Assembly (NCBI GenBank): GCA_028023455.1
Contig: JAQFVV010000156.1
Coordinates: 2,189,236 to 2,253,235, forward strand
Reading direction: 5' to 3'
Length of the DNA: 64,000 nucleotides
Origin: Epiperipatus broadwayi
Lineage: Eukaryota; Onychophora; Udeonychophora; Euonychophora; Peripatidae
Part shown: positions 48,000 through 62,775 of the stretch, piece by piece
Numbering within the stretch: position 1 is the first letter of the stretch
How the letters are laid out: the number at the start of each line of letters is the position of its first letter
The notes under the pieces: generated by a model
Told to the model about the DNA's origin: nothing
What the model saw: the letters and a program-made list of their open reading frames with translations, nothing else
Databases searched by the model: none
Position numbers and translations under genes: made by a program

Positions 48000-50900
48000 A
48001 TATTATCATAAAAATATTTATAACTGAAATACAGACTTATTATATTACTTTATTCTACAGTACAATTTCATAGTTCTACATTTTTATTCCTGACACTTTT
48101 TTAAACTGATGTAGTGAAAACATAATAGCTATTTACTTAATCCTACTACCCTGTGAGAAATTTATTGTTCTCTCTGGGTGAGAAATTTATAAGCTTTCAA
48201 CATTTGATTTTAGTATTAAAGCATTATTCTATACCAGAATGTAATAAATTGAACTTGATTTGAATAATTTATGTTTACAAATAAATTTAAAAAAAGCATA
48301 TGTGAACTTTGCAAATATTAAAAAAATAAGATTGCAAGAAAAACAAAGAACTGTTTTGCCATCCAAATAGTTGTGAGGAGCAAATTAGTTTCTAAAACTA
48401 ACAAAATCTTTTCTTGGTGGCATTTGTTTTTAAAATCTGAATGAATAAATGGCAATATTTGATAAATCTATCAAATTATGCTTTATTAATTTTTTAAAAA
48501 ATGTGATTTTTATTCTAACATATTATCAGTAGTAATGCATCAACAATCAGTTTGAAAAGGCATGTCTACTGGAATGTTGTGATTTTCTTTATTAATATTA
48601 CAATAGTACTTAAATCCTATTTTCAAAAATGTTTATAAAATAAATACGTGATCATGTATACTTTTGAATCTTAATAAACTTCACAAAAAAGTCAAGGTTT
48701 TTTTAATCATTCAAAAAATTTTCTCAAAGTAATCTCACAAAGCACACAAAAATCTGATAACAGAGAACATATATCAAGATAGGATTTAATTTTTTCAAGA
48801 TGACACATTTTCGATCTTTAGATGTTTTTTGAAAATAAAATATCAGAAATATATGTGAATTTCTCAATTAAAAAATTAGTGAAATATCTCAATAGATGCC
48901 TGTATAAGCGACTCCAGTGCTTTTCCTCAATTTCTCTGCCCACAGTCCAGTGTTTATGCTAAAAAAAATTGAAAGGCTGCTTGTCTGCATACATATTTTT
49001 CAAATAAAAAAAAATTGGCTATTAATTTGCGAAGAAAAAATTTCAAACTTTTTAAAATTAAGTTAATAAATTTATTAATAGCAATTCTCAGTGGAATATA
49101 CACATATAAATCTACAGCTGACTAGTTGCTGTAGACATTACATCACAGCTCTGATGCTTAAATAAACCAAAAGAATTTCAGCAATCCTGTCATCAAGACA
49201 ACACTACAAATAGGCAATAGATGGAAATCCACTTACGAATCTGTGTAAAACATTTAAGTAGTCTAAATAAAGGCAAAGGCTGAAACAGATTACAATTAAA
49301 TCTGTTTAGAAAATTAAATAAACTTCATTACAATAAGCAAAAAACAACAACAACTGAAAACACAATAATCATTTATACAAAATTTCAAACAATGTACAAT
49401 ATTTTAAATATACAGTAATAAATCATTAAGCGCTAGTAGCTAACTGATTATTATGTAATCTGTCTTCATGCTGAAATAACCAATAGAAGCTCAGCAATGT
49501 TATCGAGTGTTTATTTACACTGTAAATATCTTAGACAGGGCAGTAAATGGATGTTTACTTATTGCATAATTATGATACTCTAGTGATTTGCTTAAGCATG
49601 CAAATTGTGATAAATGTAAAGCTATCGTATATATATATATATATATAAAGTTGGAATAACTGTTAGGTAAAACTGGTGTATAATTAATACACATAATCTA
49701 ACTTATTTTTCAGTGAAAATATTGTTGAGAAAATCACCCTCACGGAGAATACTACTGCAAATCCAGTTTTAGTTGTAGAAAGTATTGTAAGAGATATATG
49801 GAAAGCTGGCCTAGTTAAATATCTGAAGAAATAGAGATATTGTTAGAAATAAATATATGTGGAGGATCTGTGTGATAATTTTAAATTATAGTGCTAATTA
49901 GTTTGAAAGATTTCCAATGAATATAATGAAAAAATTCATGCATATAAAAAAAAGTATGATAGGGAGAAAAAAAATACTGTGGTAGGAAAAAGACTCTGAG
50001 CTCAAAGAAATTATCATAATAGTAATACTAGTAGTAATAAAAGTGCATCTTGAAACTGATAATTTGAAATGCAATTCTAAATTAGGATAATTTTATAAAT
50101 GAACAGCAGATGCAAAAAAATATTTATCGTTAAATTGAAGATGAGCTAAAGGAATTTTTTTTATAACAAGAAAATTGAAAAAAAAAAATTGAAGACAGAT
50201 TGCATGAAATAAATTTCTTTTTATGGCAGCAGAAATAATTAATATATAAAAAAAAAAGGAAAGATATAAATCTTGAAAAAGAAAAGCTGGATTATATGAG
50301 AAATAAAAAATTATGTTCGCAATGAGATAATTAATCAGATGATAAAGAACAAGTCTTGAAAAAGAACTTAGAAAAAAAAAAGGAGAGATATATGTAAAAA
50401 AAAAAAAAAAAGGTAGCAAAGGAAATGGAGAATATTGATGAATTATAATATTAACTAGAGAAAGTAAGTTTGATTGAACGCAGTAGTTATTAATAAATGC
50501 TGTATAGTCAAGAGTAAATAATTTGTACGATAGCTTTCATCTATGCTAATTGAAAAAGATAGATGAGGAAATTATTACAATGAACTGTAAAAAAAAAAAA
50601 AAAACATAACCAAGAGGAACATTTAAAAGCATGTAGGAAATTGATAGTCTATAAATGAAATCAATTTGAGAGAATTAGTTAATGTTTGTTTGCATTGGAA
50701 TTTACAATTAGAGGGAATTTCAGATTTTTTTAGTTATGATTTCATTGGAGAAAAAGGTCTTAACTTATAAGAATTTTCAACAATTGTTTAAAACTTTCAT
50801 ATAATATACTTAACTTCAAAAAATCAATAAATTTGTGTTTTTATTTAATAAGATTCATTGGAAAGAGATAGGAACACACACACATAGGAAAATGGTAAGG

Positions 50901-51350
50901 ATTATTAAATTTTTGACAGACATTTGAATACTTTGACGAATATTTTAATATAGCTGGTATATATTTGGGAATCATTTGTTAATAGGATTCAGAAGATAGG
51001 TATGTAAATGTAAAATATAGAAAAAAATGTCAAACAGTATGGTAGTTTAGCAGTTTTTGTTCAATGTTTTTTCAAATAACTTGATGTGTTTTTTAAACAA
51101 ATAATTAGTTTTGGAGTTAAATAGTTTTAGATTTGCTGATATGATAATACTGATAGTGTGAGAAATGGGGGGGGGGGGAGTAGTGAAGATAACATAAAGC
51201 TGAGATGAAAATATCTTGGAAATTGTACATAAATTATTAAATATTTAGAAAATGAGTTATTTGATTCAAGTAATTAGAAGAGAATTGCAATGACCAAATG
51301 ATTTTTTAAAAATATTATTTTTAATTTTTAAAATTGAAAGATAATATAGA
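48000..51350. other. AT-rich stretch with a diverged direct repeat and purine-rich tract
   Basis: Two diverged direct copies of about 130 bp lie near 49110-49235 and 49450-49570 (AAATAAACCAAAAGAA with CAGCAAT, against AAATAACCAATAGAAG with CAGCAAT). A (TA)n run lies near 49628-49646. From about 49900 to 50650 the + strand is A/G-rich; its complement gives a meaningless Phe/Leu-rich open frame at 50093-50419. A 12-nt G run is at 51167-51178. No gene recognised. Confidence 0.5.
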
Positions 51351-51358
51351 ATAAGAGA

Positions 51359-53160
51359 TGCAAATTTAGTACGCGATCTCTGCCATTTTGAATTTCAAAA
51401 ATAGCCAAAACATCGTCTGACACATCTAAGTGATAAAAAACTACGCGAAAACAGGGAAAATTTAGAACTTGGGTCACGTGACTTGGAAACACCCCCCCCC
51501 CCAACGCACAGTTAAAAAAAAAACAAAAACACGAAAAATTAACATTTTCTCATTTTAAATTATAAATCAAATAATTTATATATAGAGAGAGCAAGATTAC
51601 TATATTTAAATCTTAATCAATAAATGCTAGTTATCATAGTCTAAAAAAGTACTCGGTACCATTTTTATGTGGCTGATATGTGATATCTATGGCACCCCTC
51701 CCCCCTTATACAAATTAAAGTAATATATATGTAGCTATTTTCAAGATTGCCTTTGTAGATAAAGATGCACCGCCCTTATATTTCTTCCTTCTCCCATTGT
51801 CTACTTTTACATTCTTATTTAATGGTTTTCAGTTTTTATATATGTTTCTTTTAACTGTAAAATGCTTAACTTAAATAATTTAGATTTTAGCTTTAGAAAG
51901 ATGCCATAATATTATATATATACACACGCACCTATTACAAATGTATGCGGATTTTAATATTACATTTTATACACCATGGGAGATAGTTTGGTTTTAAATA
52001 AAATGAAGCAAGTATATCTGCGTACAGACGATATTCACCGCTTCAATATATAAAATCATACCTCAACAAATAATTTTAAAAATGTTTAGAAAAATACGCA
52101 AACCACTCTATAATTATTTTGTATACAAATTCTAAGAATTAAAAAGTAACTTTCTTGATATGATGGGGAGAACCGAATAAGGCGTATTAAGCCTCTTACT
52201 ATGTGCGGATGTACATATAAATATTACCCCAGTCACTATTAAAGTTAGTTATATACAGCTTACTTGTACACAAACATATATACGCGTTAAAATATAAGAA
52301 GATAAAACTCATTAAAGTCTTCATTTGCATTTCATCTATATCAGATCTTGATTATGTCACTATAATCTGTATATCTATTAACATTGAAATGAGTTTTACT
52401 ACCAACAAAGGAAAACAAAAATATTTTAAATAAATGTAAATATTTTATTATTATTTTTTAAATATTTATTTGAATTAATAATCGCTTTGTGTCTGTGTTT
52501 GTAATGAGTAATATATATTAGACATATATTGAGTAATATATATTTCACACAAATAAAATTATGAGTGCTAAAGAAAACAAATAAATGAAATATGATAAAT
52601 AAATAAATGGTTATCGGTTTTATTTACCTTCATTATCGAAGCTTGTGTGCTAAATTTGCATTTCTTATAGCAACAGTTTTACTTCGCAATTCATTTAGCC
52701 ACAACTTTGATAATGAAGGTATTCCTTCAAAAATACTAGCCATTTATTTATTTATCGTATTTCATTTATTTGTTTATTTTACGCACTCATAATTTTATTT
52801 GCGTGAAATATATATATCGCATATATATTACTTTAATTTGTATAAGGGGGGAGGGGGTGCCTTAGATATCACATATCAGCCATATCAAAATGCTACCAAG
52901 TACTTTTTTAGGCAATGATAACTAGCATTTATTGATTAAGATTTAAATATAGTAATCTTGCTCTCTCTCTATATATAAATTATTTGATTTATAATTTAAA
53001 ATGAGAAAATGCTAATTTTTCGTGTTTTGGCTTTTTTTTTTTTAACTGTGCGTTTGGGGTGTTCTGTTTTCGCGTAGTTTTTTATCACTTAGATGTGTCA
53101 GACGATGTTTTTGGCTATTTTTGAAATTGAAAATGGTAGAGATCGCGTACTAAATTTGCA
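51359..53160. mobile_element. Large foldback element with long arms and a nested palindrome
   Basis: Arms 51359-51731 and 52821-53160 are reverse complements at high identity, starting TGCAAATTTAGTACGCGATC and ending with its complement. Shared internal marks include AACTAGCATTTATTGATTAA or its complement and a C-rich/G-rich run near the inner ends. Inside, 52533-52815 is itself a hairpin around 52670. The remaining interior (51732-52532) is non-coding. It is a foldback or large MITE; no transposase and no clear target duplication were found. Confidence 0.8.
52533..52815. mobile_element. Nested palindromic element inside the foldback element
   Basis: Left arm (52533-52660) and right arm (52685-52815) pair along nearly their whole length, including ATAAATAAATAAATGG with its complement, TTCATTATCGAAG with CTTTGATAATGAA, and ends near TATATTTCAC/GTGAAATATA. 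The loop is about 25 nt. It may be a separate MITE that inserted between the outer arms. Confidence 0.7.
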
Positions 53161-53324
53161 CGAAATAATATTTAGAATGTAAAAGGATTTTGATAAAATT
53201 AAAAAAAAAATTGGACAGCTATACAAATTAGACTGATTTTTTTTATTTCAATTTCAGATTTTGAATTATATAAAGAAATAAAAGTGATTATTAGTTGCAT
53301 AAATGCAGTAGGTCCAGCTTTGAA

Positions 53325-53420
53325 TCCTAGTCTTCATTGATAAAAGCAAGAAAATGGTCAGTTTGGAAGTGGGGATTTTTAGCACTCTACAATCTAGTGC
53401 CTATTGAGTTTGTAGTAAAT
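53325..53420 (+). repeat. Second, more decayed copy of the 17990-18090 repeat
   Basis: TCTTCATTGATAAAAGCAAG, GTCAGTTTGGAA and GCACTCTACAATCTAGTGCC followed by TATTGA correspond in order to the segments of the 17990-18090 repeat. Hammerhead core bases are lost here (TTGATAA in place of CTGACGA). The short upstream block TTTGAATCC may be a B-box remnant. Confidence 0.45.
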
Positions 53421-53429
53421 GACTCTCAA

Positions 53430-56400
53430 GTATGGTGAAAGGAATTCTTAAAAATTGAATTATGCACAAGTTTCAAAATGGAGAGATTATGAAATATATT
53501 CAAAAAGATATTATTGGGGCAGAAAAGAAAAAAAAAGTTGTAGGTGATATTAAGATAGTTAGTTTTGAATGGAGTATGAAGAAAGAGTGTCAAAAAATCA
53601 TGTGTGTATGTAGAATATTTTAAAAAGTGAAATTTACTATAATTTGAATAATTAACTCATGTAATTTCTTACATGTTTTAATGGGATTATAAACATTAAT
53701 AACTTTTTTTAGGCATTACGCTAATAAAAAATAAAATTCTGAAAATGTTTGAGAAAAATGATTAGGCTGTAGGTAACACATTAGGTATAATTATTTAACA
53801 TAAGACCAAAAACATATATTCACCATGAACTTAGATTAGTATATTTACTCACAATAATTTTGTAAAAGGAAATTAATTGTATATGATTTTTGAATTAAGT
53901 ACTTAAAGAAGAATATTTATAATTTTTTTATTATAAATATTCTATTTATTTTTGTTTAAATAAATTGGTTACTGTAAAATCTGTGTATATTTTCCTTTAT
54001 TAATATATGAACATCTGAATAATATTCATCTCCTATGATATTGTAAAAGCACACATTATTATTATAGTACTTTACATCAGGATGAAAATTGTAATACAAT
54101 TGATGTCTCTTAGTTCTTTGAATTATTGAATGAACTTAAGATTAAGACAATTAAATATGTGTAAGGAATTGATGGTAGAAAGAGATTACCTATAGAAGCA
54201 GTATAATTAAAACTGATGTTTGTACAATATAAATTTTGAATCTCTCACATAGTTCAAATTAACTAAGCATTAACTGATTTTATATATTTACTTAATGTGT
54301 ATAACCACAATGCCATTATATTATATATCTAGTTGCCTCACTATAACATGGTTCGTTGGCTACTAAACAGCTTTTAAATATGACTTGACCAATGTATTGT
54401 AATGGAAACTATTCTAAAATATAAAAATAATGACACTGAAGCAACATTATCTCATAAATAGCAATATTCCTCTGTCGGACGAGCCAAAAAATATAATGGA
54501 CAATTACTAAAATAATGGCTGAGAAGCTGCCTGACCTACAAATACCCACATACTTGAGCAAGATAGAATATGTAATAGATAAATATTGTACTTCAGCAAG
54601 TAAAATGAGTAATAAATACTTAAATAAATGAATTAATCTATAAATTGGCTCTATGAAAGTTTGGATTTGCATCTACAATGGATTTGTGAATTTGTAAGCA
54701 GCAATGGGTCCATAATAAGTGCATCTGTTTAGAAAATAAAATAAAATCCAATAAATAATAGTTTACTTGCTAATGAAATATATGGGATATACATTCAAAT
54801 ATTTAATTGTAAATAAATAATGTAATAAGTTTTATGATGATTTATGCAATAGGAAAATCAAAATACTCAGATTAATAATAATAATACTTATTGAAGTAAA
54901 CATTAACTTATTGAGGTGGCTAAGAGAAAGAATATAGTTCTAATTTTACTGACTGCAATCTGATATCTTATAATTTATCCATGCCAGATGGCAATTAACA
55001 GAAACAATCTATGATTAAAATGATTAATGCATAGTCATAAAGGGTGAATTACAAATTCCTTTTCACACACACACAAAAAAGTAATAAAATGTTAATATTA
55101 TTTTTCTTTTAATATATTTTATATCTTGGACTCAAGTAATGCTTATTTTTATGTTTACTAAATAATTCAAATTATATAGATTATTAGTCTTATTTTGATG
55201 TTTTCAAAAAAATTAATGTTAACAATTGATTTAAGTCTTAATTACGAGTCTATTATTCAAGCTTATATCGAATGATAAAGCTGCCTTATAATTAAAATTA
55301 ATAAAAAAAACTTGGATCAACATTTTATCGTTAAGCTACTATTATACTCTTAATCATTATTAATAAATGAAATTTATTTCATGTAGATAATTTAAAATAA
55401 ATTTTTCCTTTAACGTCTGTTATCAAGTTTAGCTTATATATATATAATTTCAACTTAGATTCCACTGTCCCACATTTTCCTTGGCACATTGATGTAACAA
55501 AATACAAATGTAGGTTTCCATGAACATTTTTATCCTTAAATGATATTCAACTATTTCTTTGTTGACATTACAATCCATGGTAAATTTTTGTGTTTTATAG
55601 CTTCATGGCAGTTAAGCATGTTTGTTATTAATCATTCCGTTTGAATCATAAAAATGTCAAATGAGGGGAAGCTTTGTGTTCTGTCCCCCTTAAATAAATT
55701 TCCTACTTATAATACATATTTTATTATCATAAGTTCAGAATCTATTTGTAAAAGGTAAGATAAAACACAAAATTTTACGCAAAAGAAAATGTGTTCTTGC
55801 TGAATTTATTTCTATAGTTCTAGTAACACAAGTCTTTTTCTCTTTCTTTTTTAAACACTAGCTCATGAACATGTGATTTTCTTTTTTTCTAATCTCAATA
55901 AAGCATTGTCATCATTCAATACAACTTGATAAGAATTATTTCATTTTAAAATTAAATTAATTTTTATTAAATATAAAACCTTTAATTGCTTTCTTTCTTT
56001 AGTTATTTATACACTACAAACATATGCACACCACAGTATATTATAATGATTAAGTAATCAAGAAAATAATATAAATGTGAATATATTAGATATTAATATT
56101 CTACTTAAGATAAGTTTATATATGTAACTATATTATGAGAATAGCAAATTATCAGTGATGATGTTCAAATATCCTTCCATTAATTTACATAAAAATGTAT
56201 ATAGAAAAAGATGATTAAAACAATACCTTTACTGCCCATTTTGAATCAAAAATAATTACATTTTTGAATTTTGTCTTATGTTTTCTTCTGGAAAGCAGGT
56301 TTGATGATTCCAAAGTTTCCTAGCAAAGGGCTTTGTAACCAAATAAAAAAATGTATTTTATCATCATCAGTAGTAACTCAACATCATTTTCCAAATAACT

Positions 56401-59400
56401 TTAGCATTACATCATTTTATGTATCATATAGTAACTTTTACATTTATAATTTGCAATCAAATTTTTGATGCACAATGAAATTATTTCTGAATATTTGTAA
56501 CTAAAAAAAAACATGATATTGAAAACTATTTATACAATGATTAAATTAATGAAAAGAAAAAATTTTCAATAGGATATTTCTACAAACATTCTTTGTTTTA
56601 ACATTGTGTGTTAAGCTTTCAGTATGAACTTAATTATGTGTAATTAGTCAAGTGCTATAATTTAAAAGGCTAAAATCACTATATCTAGCAATGTCAGTCT
56701 ATTAAATTTATGGTAGGTTATTACTACATGCCCAAAAATAAAATTTAAGCATTGTTTTTTAGAACTTTTAAAATATATATATGTGAAAAAGATCAAGAGT
56801 AATTCCCGTTTTATAATAGATTATTAATAACATACACTAACTTTTTTTGACAACATATCATTTGTTTTATTGTTTCTTTAAATATTCTTATTGTATCTAA
56901 TTCTATTCTTACCCCAGGATTATAAATCCTTATTTTTAGAAAGAAGTCACTTTTATAAAATAGAAATATATTGGAATGTAATGTTTTGTGATTTAATAAA
57001 TTTGTGAAGCAAGAGAGAATGAAATATCTATTATATTCATACTTTTGATGCAGTGCAATATTTATTATTATAAATCAGTCTTTCTTTTATCAATAAGATA
57101 TACAAATGCAGACTATACATTTTTTACCCCCCCCCCCCATTATTTCAATTTGTAGAATAGATATATGATAATTCTCAAAATCCAATATATATTAATACTA
57201 AAAATCATTAATATACATTCATTCATATTTTATGACCATAATAAAATATTTCTTAATTTAACAAATCTTTGTCACTAGTAATTTTATATATAGTTTTCAA
57301 TTTCAAAGTATATTTTTTAATTCAATAAATGATTAGTTTAATTAAGATAATTTATTTTAGTGTGTAATATAATATTTCTTTTGTTAATAGATTGATATAT
57401 AATAATTACTTTTCTAATAAGAATGTTTTATATATCTAAAAGATACAAATTGCTTCATCTGCTCTTCAAAAAAGTTAAGTGCTTGAGAATGTGTTAATGT
57501 TAGATAAAACAAATAAGATCAAAACAGTAATGAACATCAAATAACATGATTTTATTTTTCATTGACAAACAAAAATAGACAATTTTTATTATATACAATA
57601 TTATTACATTTTTCACTTATGGTGATAAAATTAATATTTTCAGACTAATACAATCAATTCCAAATTAAAAAAATATTCACAATTAAATACTGCTTGTACA
57701 TACACAAATCCTAGTCCTTCAACATAATTAATTATTCATTTAAAAATTCCTTTTTAACAAATGCAATAAAAATTTGAAAATAAAACACACTTAAATAGAT
57801 ATCAGAAAATTGATTTTGTAACATAAAGTATGATTTTCTATTTCTCTCTGCTATTAATAGGACAAATAAATTTAATCATTTGAATTGGTATTTCTTCTAC
57901 TATAAAAAATTCAATTATAACTAGGTAAATAAATGTGCAATAGTTCTTTTTTTTTTTTTCAAAGCCTTAATATATATAATTAGATAAATTGGTAATGAGT
58001 ATTGTTTTGCTGATGGGTTAGATTCATTGATAAAAGATTTGTTGATATAGCAATACTTGCAGATAGAAAGACTGAACTTAGTAAAATATTATAAAGAAGA
58101 ATTAGGATAAAAATACATGTAAATAAAACTACAGCAATGAAAAAAATAGTAAGATAACATGATTAAGAATAATCATTGGTCAGAAAATTAGAGAGCAAGT
58201 TTAATATTTTAAATATTTGGAAAACTGAAAAATTGATAATAAAGATAAAAAAAAAATTGAGTGAGAACAGCAATGTTAGGTTAAACACAATAAATTATTG
58301 TCATCATTAAACTTAACTCAAGACAGAGAGTTGTTAAAAGTTTAGTTTATAATGCTTTATATGAAGCAAAAGTATAAATAGTTAAGGAGAGAAATAACTG
58401 CAGACTTTAAAATATATGGATTTAGAAAAAAAAAAAGGAAAAAGAAAAGATGGGAGGATAAAATTAGCAATATGAAAATTTTAAACAAGAAAGTAAAAAA
58501 TGATAATTTATTAGAAAAATCATGAAGATAATATAGTTATGTTGAAAAATATTAGAAAGACTAAATGAAAGCAAGATGGGATGAGAAAGAAATTATTAGA
58601 TATTAACAAAAAAGTTGTCATGAATATTTGAAGAATAAGGCAAGAGACAAATAGACTTGAATTATGATCTGGCTTGGTCTTCAAAATATGATTTTTGATG
58701 CTAATAAAGATAATGAAAAAAAAAATTAAATTAATATTAGCTCTCTATAATTCAATTTTAACATTTATTGTAAATGTTTTCTCATTATTATGTTTCTAAA
58801 AATAGAAAACTCATTAAGTTTTTAGTGATCGAAGTAATTTTACAGACAGATTATGCAAATTTCAAAATGATTAAAATATTACTAAATTACTATAATACTA
58901 CAAAATTTTTGCATATAGTTAATGTCTTACTATTATTAATTAAAATTAACTGCACTTAATAATCAAATATATACATTAGAGAATTGATTGTATAAGTCAA
59001 TGAAAAAAATATATTTATTTGAATAATGAAATAGAATATTTATAAATAAACTAAATAATATATATATTTCTAAACAGAAATAAACTACATAAATAAACTG
59101 CAACTTTTTAAAATTTTAAAACAATGTTTAATTTGACAGTGATATAATTAAGCATAAAAATAAACGTAATGCTTTTTTTAAAGCAATTTAATATATTTTT
59201 TCCATTTATAAATAAAAAATAAATGCACTTTGACGAAAATAGGTTTAAATGTGATAAATAAAATAATTTGATTGAAAATTTTTATAATAATTTAAAATAA
59301 CTTACTATGATACATTTCAAATGTATGTTGAGGTTTTTAAAAATAAAAATTAATTTTTGAATGTTTTTTTTAAAAAAAAGTTTTATCTTATTTTGTAATT

Positions 59401-61010
59401 TTATATATATATATATATATTCATAAACCTCATTAAACAAGAGAATATTTCAATATTAATGAAGAAGCTTCTGATTTATTTTGGAAAATGTTCTGGTTGT
59501 AATTATCATCGTAATAATCTTAAAAATAATCTTGAAGCAGAGCTTGTTAGAATGAACAAAATGAAGACAAAATTCTATAATCCACAATATTTATTATCTC
59601 AGATTATTGGATCAATAATAGATCTAGATAAAGCATTCCAAAACAAATCAAATTATGAATAGCCACATACATATATAAATCAATGTTAAACTATTTACAT
59701 AAGAATTCTTAGTTATATATTTCTTAATGGTAAGAAAAATATGACTTCAGAAGTATATATTTATTTAAAAACAAAACAACAAATAAAATATTATTTTTCA
59801 AAAATTTACATATTATTATTAGTAATAATAAATTAGAAAATATACTTTATTAATTTCCATTTGGATTTCACATTAATTCTTATAGAGCTTCAATTTTTTT
59901 TTATTTTTAAACAGTGTAAATATACTTTTGATCAATATCAGTCAAAGATAAGCATAATTTTTGATAATATAGACTTGTTAAAAAATGATTATAAAATCAC
60001 TTTTGAAAAAAAAAAAAAATTATCATTACAAAATCTATTTTTCATCATGATGAACTGTTATTTTACTAGTGATCTGATAATATTAATAGTATTCAAGATT
60101 TTATTTTAAAAAGGCCATGTGAGCATAAACTTATAAGCTGCAATAATTAATTAAAAATATCTCTATACATAAATATAAATAATTTATCATAGAAAATTAT
60201 TTTTTTAAGACTTGGCACAGTTATAAATGTATAATTTTAAACATTATCAATATAAAATAATCATCAATAATATAAATCTTGCATTTCAGTTCTTTTTTTA
60301 TAATTATTATTATGATTATTATCAATTATTCAATTTAAAGGACAGTATTTAAAAATAAATTTTTTTAAAAATAAACGCTATATATACTTTCTTGAAAATC
60401 AAATATTTTCAGATCCATTAAACATTGCATTTATTTATAGTATCCAATTTTATTTTGCTTATTCCAATACTTAAATTTAGAAAATATGTGTAAAGTTTTC
60501 AATCAAATTTTAATTATTAAAAAAAAAAAAAATTATAGAAAAATTCCATTTATTCTATAGATCAGTTAATGGATTATTATTATTATTATTATTACAAGCA
60601 AGCAGCAAATTTAAACTAAAAAATAATAATTATAGATGATCAAACAATCAATGAAAGAAAATGAGCTGGTTCTGGTAAAAAAAATGAATAAAACAATATT
60701 CATTAAAATAATAAATTTTTTAATAAAAAATAAATAACAGAAACTGAGTATTACTACACAGATAGGCTTATATGTGATAAGTAAACAACTAACATTTGGG
60801 AGAAATTAAACATTAAATAAGTCACTTTTTCCAAATCACTGTATAGAAATATTAATAATATTGATAAAATGTAAGTAGTTTGACATACTGATTTCATAAT
60901 ATTATTGAAAATAAAATAATATTTAAATATCTTACTGCATAACAAAGACCTCTAAAAATGAATAATAAATAAAAGGTATTATCAAGTTTTGTCAATTGCT
61001 GAGTGATGAA
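53430..61010. other. Long AT-rich gene desert
   Basis: About 7.6 kb with simple AT repeats, homopolymer runs (12-nt C run at 57127-57138) and purine-rich stretches (58030-58700). Open frames at 54409-54672, 56271-56468, 58774-58959, 59459-59662, 59861-60109 and 60754-60945 are short, Asn/Lys/Ile/Phe-rich as expected from base composition, and match nothing I recognise. No RNA gene or transposon ends were supported. Confidence 0.5.
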
Positions 61011-61020
61011 GTACATCATT

Positions 61021-61316
61021 GTTTTACCTTCCAGCTAAGAATAATCAGGTAACCATTTACTTAGACATATTGGATAGCTAATTATCGAATAGAACCCTGA
61101 GTCTGCTTGAAATCAGAAAACATTTTATCTGGTCTGAAATAAAATCCAGATTGTATGATAGTCAGAACCACTGATCAACAAACCACAAGGCCTTTTACAA
61201 TGTTACTATATAAACCCCAAAAATTATTAATTCATTGTGAATAGTTTAATTATAAAATAAAAAAATAATTAAATACAATATTATAATATAATATAGTCAC
61301 ACTGGAAGGTAAGTAA
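61021..61316. repeat. Possible MITE with 12-bp inverted ends
   Basis: TTTTACCTTCCAG near 61022 and CTGGAAGGTAAG near 61304 are inverted copies about 290 bp apart. The interior is non-coding and no target duplication was identified. Weak evidence. Confidence 0.3.
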
Positions 61317-62770
61317 ACAAATTAATATGAATTTGGTTCAGAACAGAAGTTGTCAACATTTTGCAGTCCTTGTATCAATTTTTCCAGTTATGAGTTCACA
61401 CACATTACAGAACTTTTGCTAATTTTTTCAATAGAGTTCACATGCATCATAGAACCTTTAAATTACTATTCAATTTTTGTGTAAAATACAGTATGCTATA
61501 AATAAATAATATTGTTTTTTTTTTTTCATAATATAAAAAAATATTTTAATTTAAAATATTTTGGGCTTTGATTATCCTATTAATGTTTGGAGTTAAGCAA
61601 TATATTCTTTAAATTTAAATCAGTTGAACATGATTTCAATTTTGCCTTTTTTATTAGTTTCATTTATTTAAATAATATAATATAAAGGATGAACAATTCT
61701 AAAATTAAAAACAATTATAGATTCACACTATATTAAGTCCTCACAATTTGACTAATGTGAAATGTTTTTTGATTATAGTGTTACTTTACAAGTTCTAGCT
61801 ATACTTTTTAGATTTTTATAATTATGGATTTGGTGAACTAAAATTAATTAATCAATATGTGAAGTTTAGCAGATGCACCATAGGTTGGTCATCTATGGTT
61901 TGTAGAGATTAAAACTCCAGATACATATTTGATAATAAGATTATGTATTCAAAATTTTTTGTGACTTTTTCCATTTCCAATGCTAATTTAACATAAAACC
62001 CACATACCACCTGCTATTGATATTATGAGAAATGAAGATACTGCATAGAATATCTATCTAAGCATTCTATAGAATGCATTGGCAAAATATGAAATCTTTA
62101 TTTCACTCTAATATTATATACTTCGCCTAAAATTTTAATAGAATACCTATGTATGTTCTAAAACATCCAGCATTGTTTTTTTGACTAAGTTTAATATAAT
62201 AGATATTGGGGAGATATTTTATTAACAAACTGAAATCTATAAATCTAAGTTAAATTAAACCAAAGTTACACAATGGAGATTTTAAATTTTTACCATCTTT
62301 AAGGATTAATGAGATACAAAAGAGAAAGATCTGTATTGTGAAGGAGACTTAATTCTAAATTAAAATAGCAAGAAGAAAGGATAAGCACTTTCCAAGCATG
62401 CATTGATCGTTCTGAATAGATATGTTGAAAGAAAGATTGACAATAAAAAAGTAACAATGTATCGATACTAAATTATTTTCCTTGCTTTAATATGAATGTT
62501 TCACACCTTGTGTAAAACAAATCCAGTAGTCTATAATATATTAAAAATGTGTACAAATGATTTTATAAACTGCCTTGAAGTCTTAAGCATTTTATACAAC
62601 ATCTTAGTTTCAAATTAAAGAGATAATATATTAAAATAATTTATAAAAAATATACTATGACAATATTTATATTGATTCACAAAAGTATAACTGCATACCC
62701 AAGTTCAAATCATCCTAATGAATACTTTTACTCAAATAATAAACAAAAAAATCTGCTCAAGCTAATACTC
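61317..62770. other. AT-rich stretch, nothing certain
   Basis: A sequence near 61340 (CAGAAGTTGTCAACATTTTG) resembles a hAT end but has no partner. No gene, RNA or complete element was recognised. Confidence 0.4.
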
Positions 62771-62775
62771 TACAT

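Noticed and set aside
50093-50419. 108-codon Phe-rich open frame on the - strand
   Set aside because: It is the translation of a purine-rich tract and contains runs of Phe; no gene signal.
59459-60109. Two open frames (67 and 82 codons) as a small gene
   Set aside because: Asn/Lys/Ile-rich as expected by chance in AT-rich DNA, no splice structure and no family similarity recognised.
61340-61900. hAT element starting CAGAAGTTGTCAACATTTTG
   Set aside because: No matching right end or 8-bp target duplication could be found.
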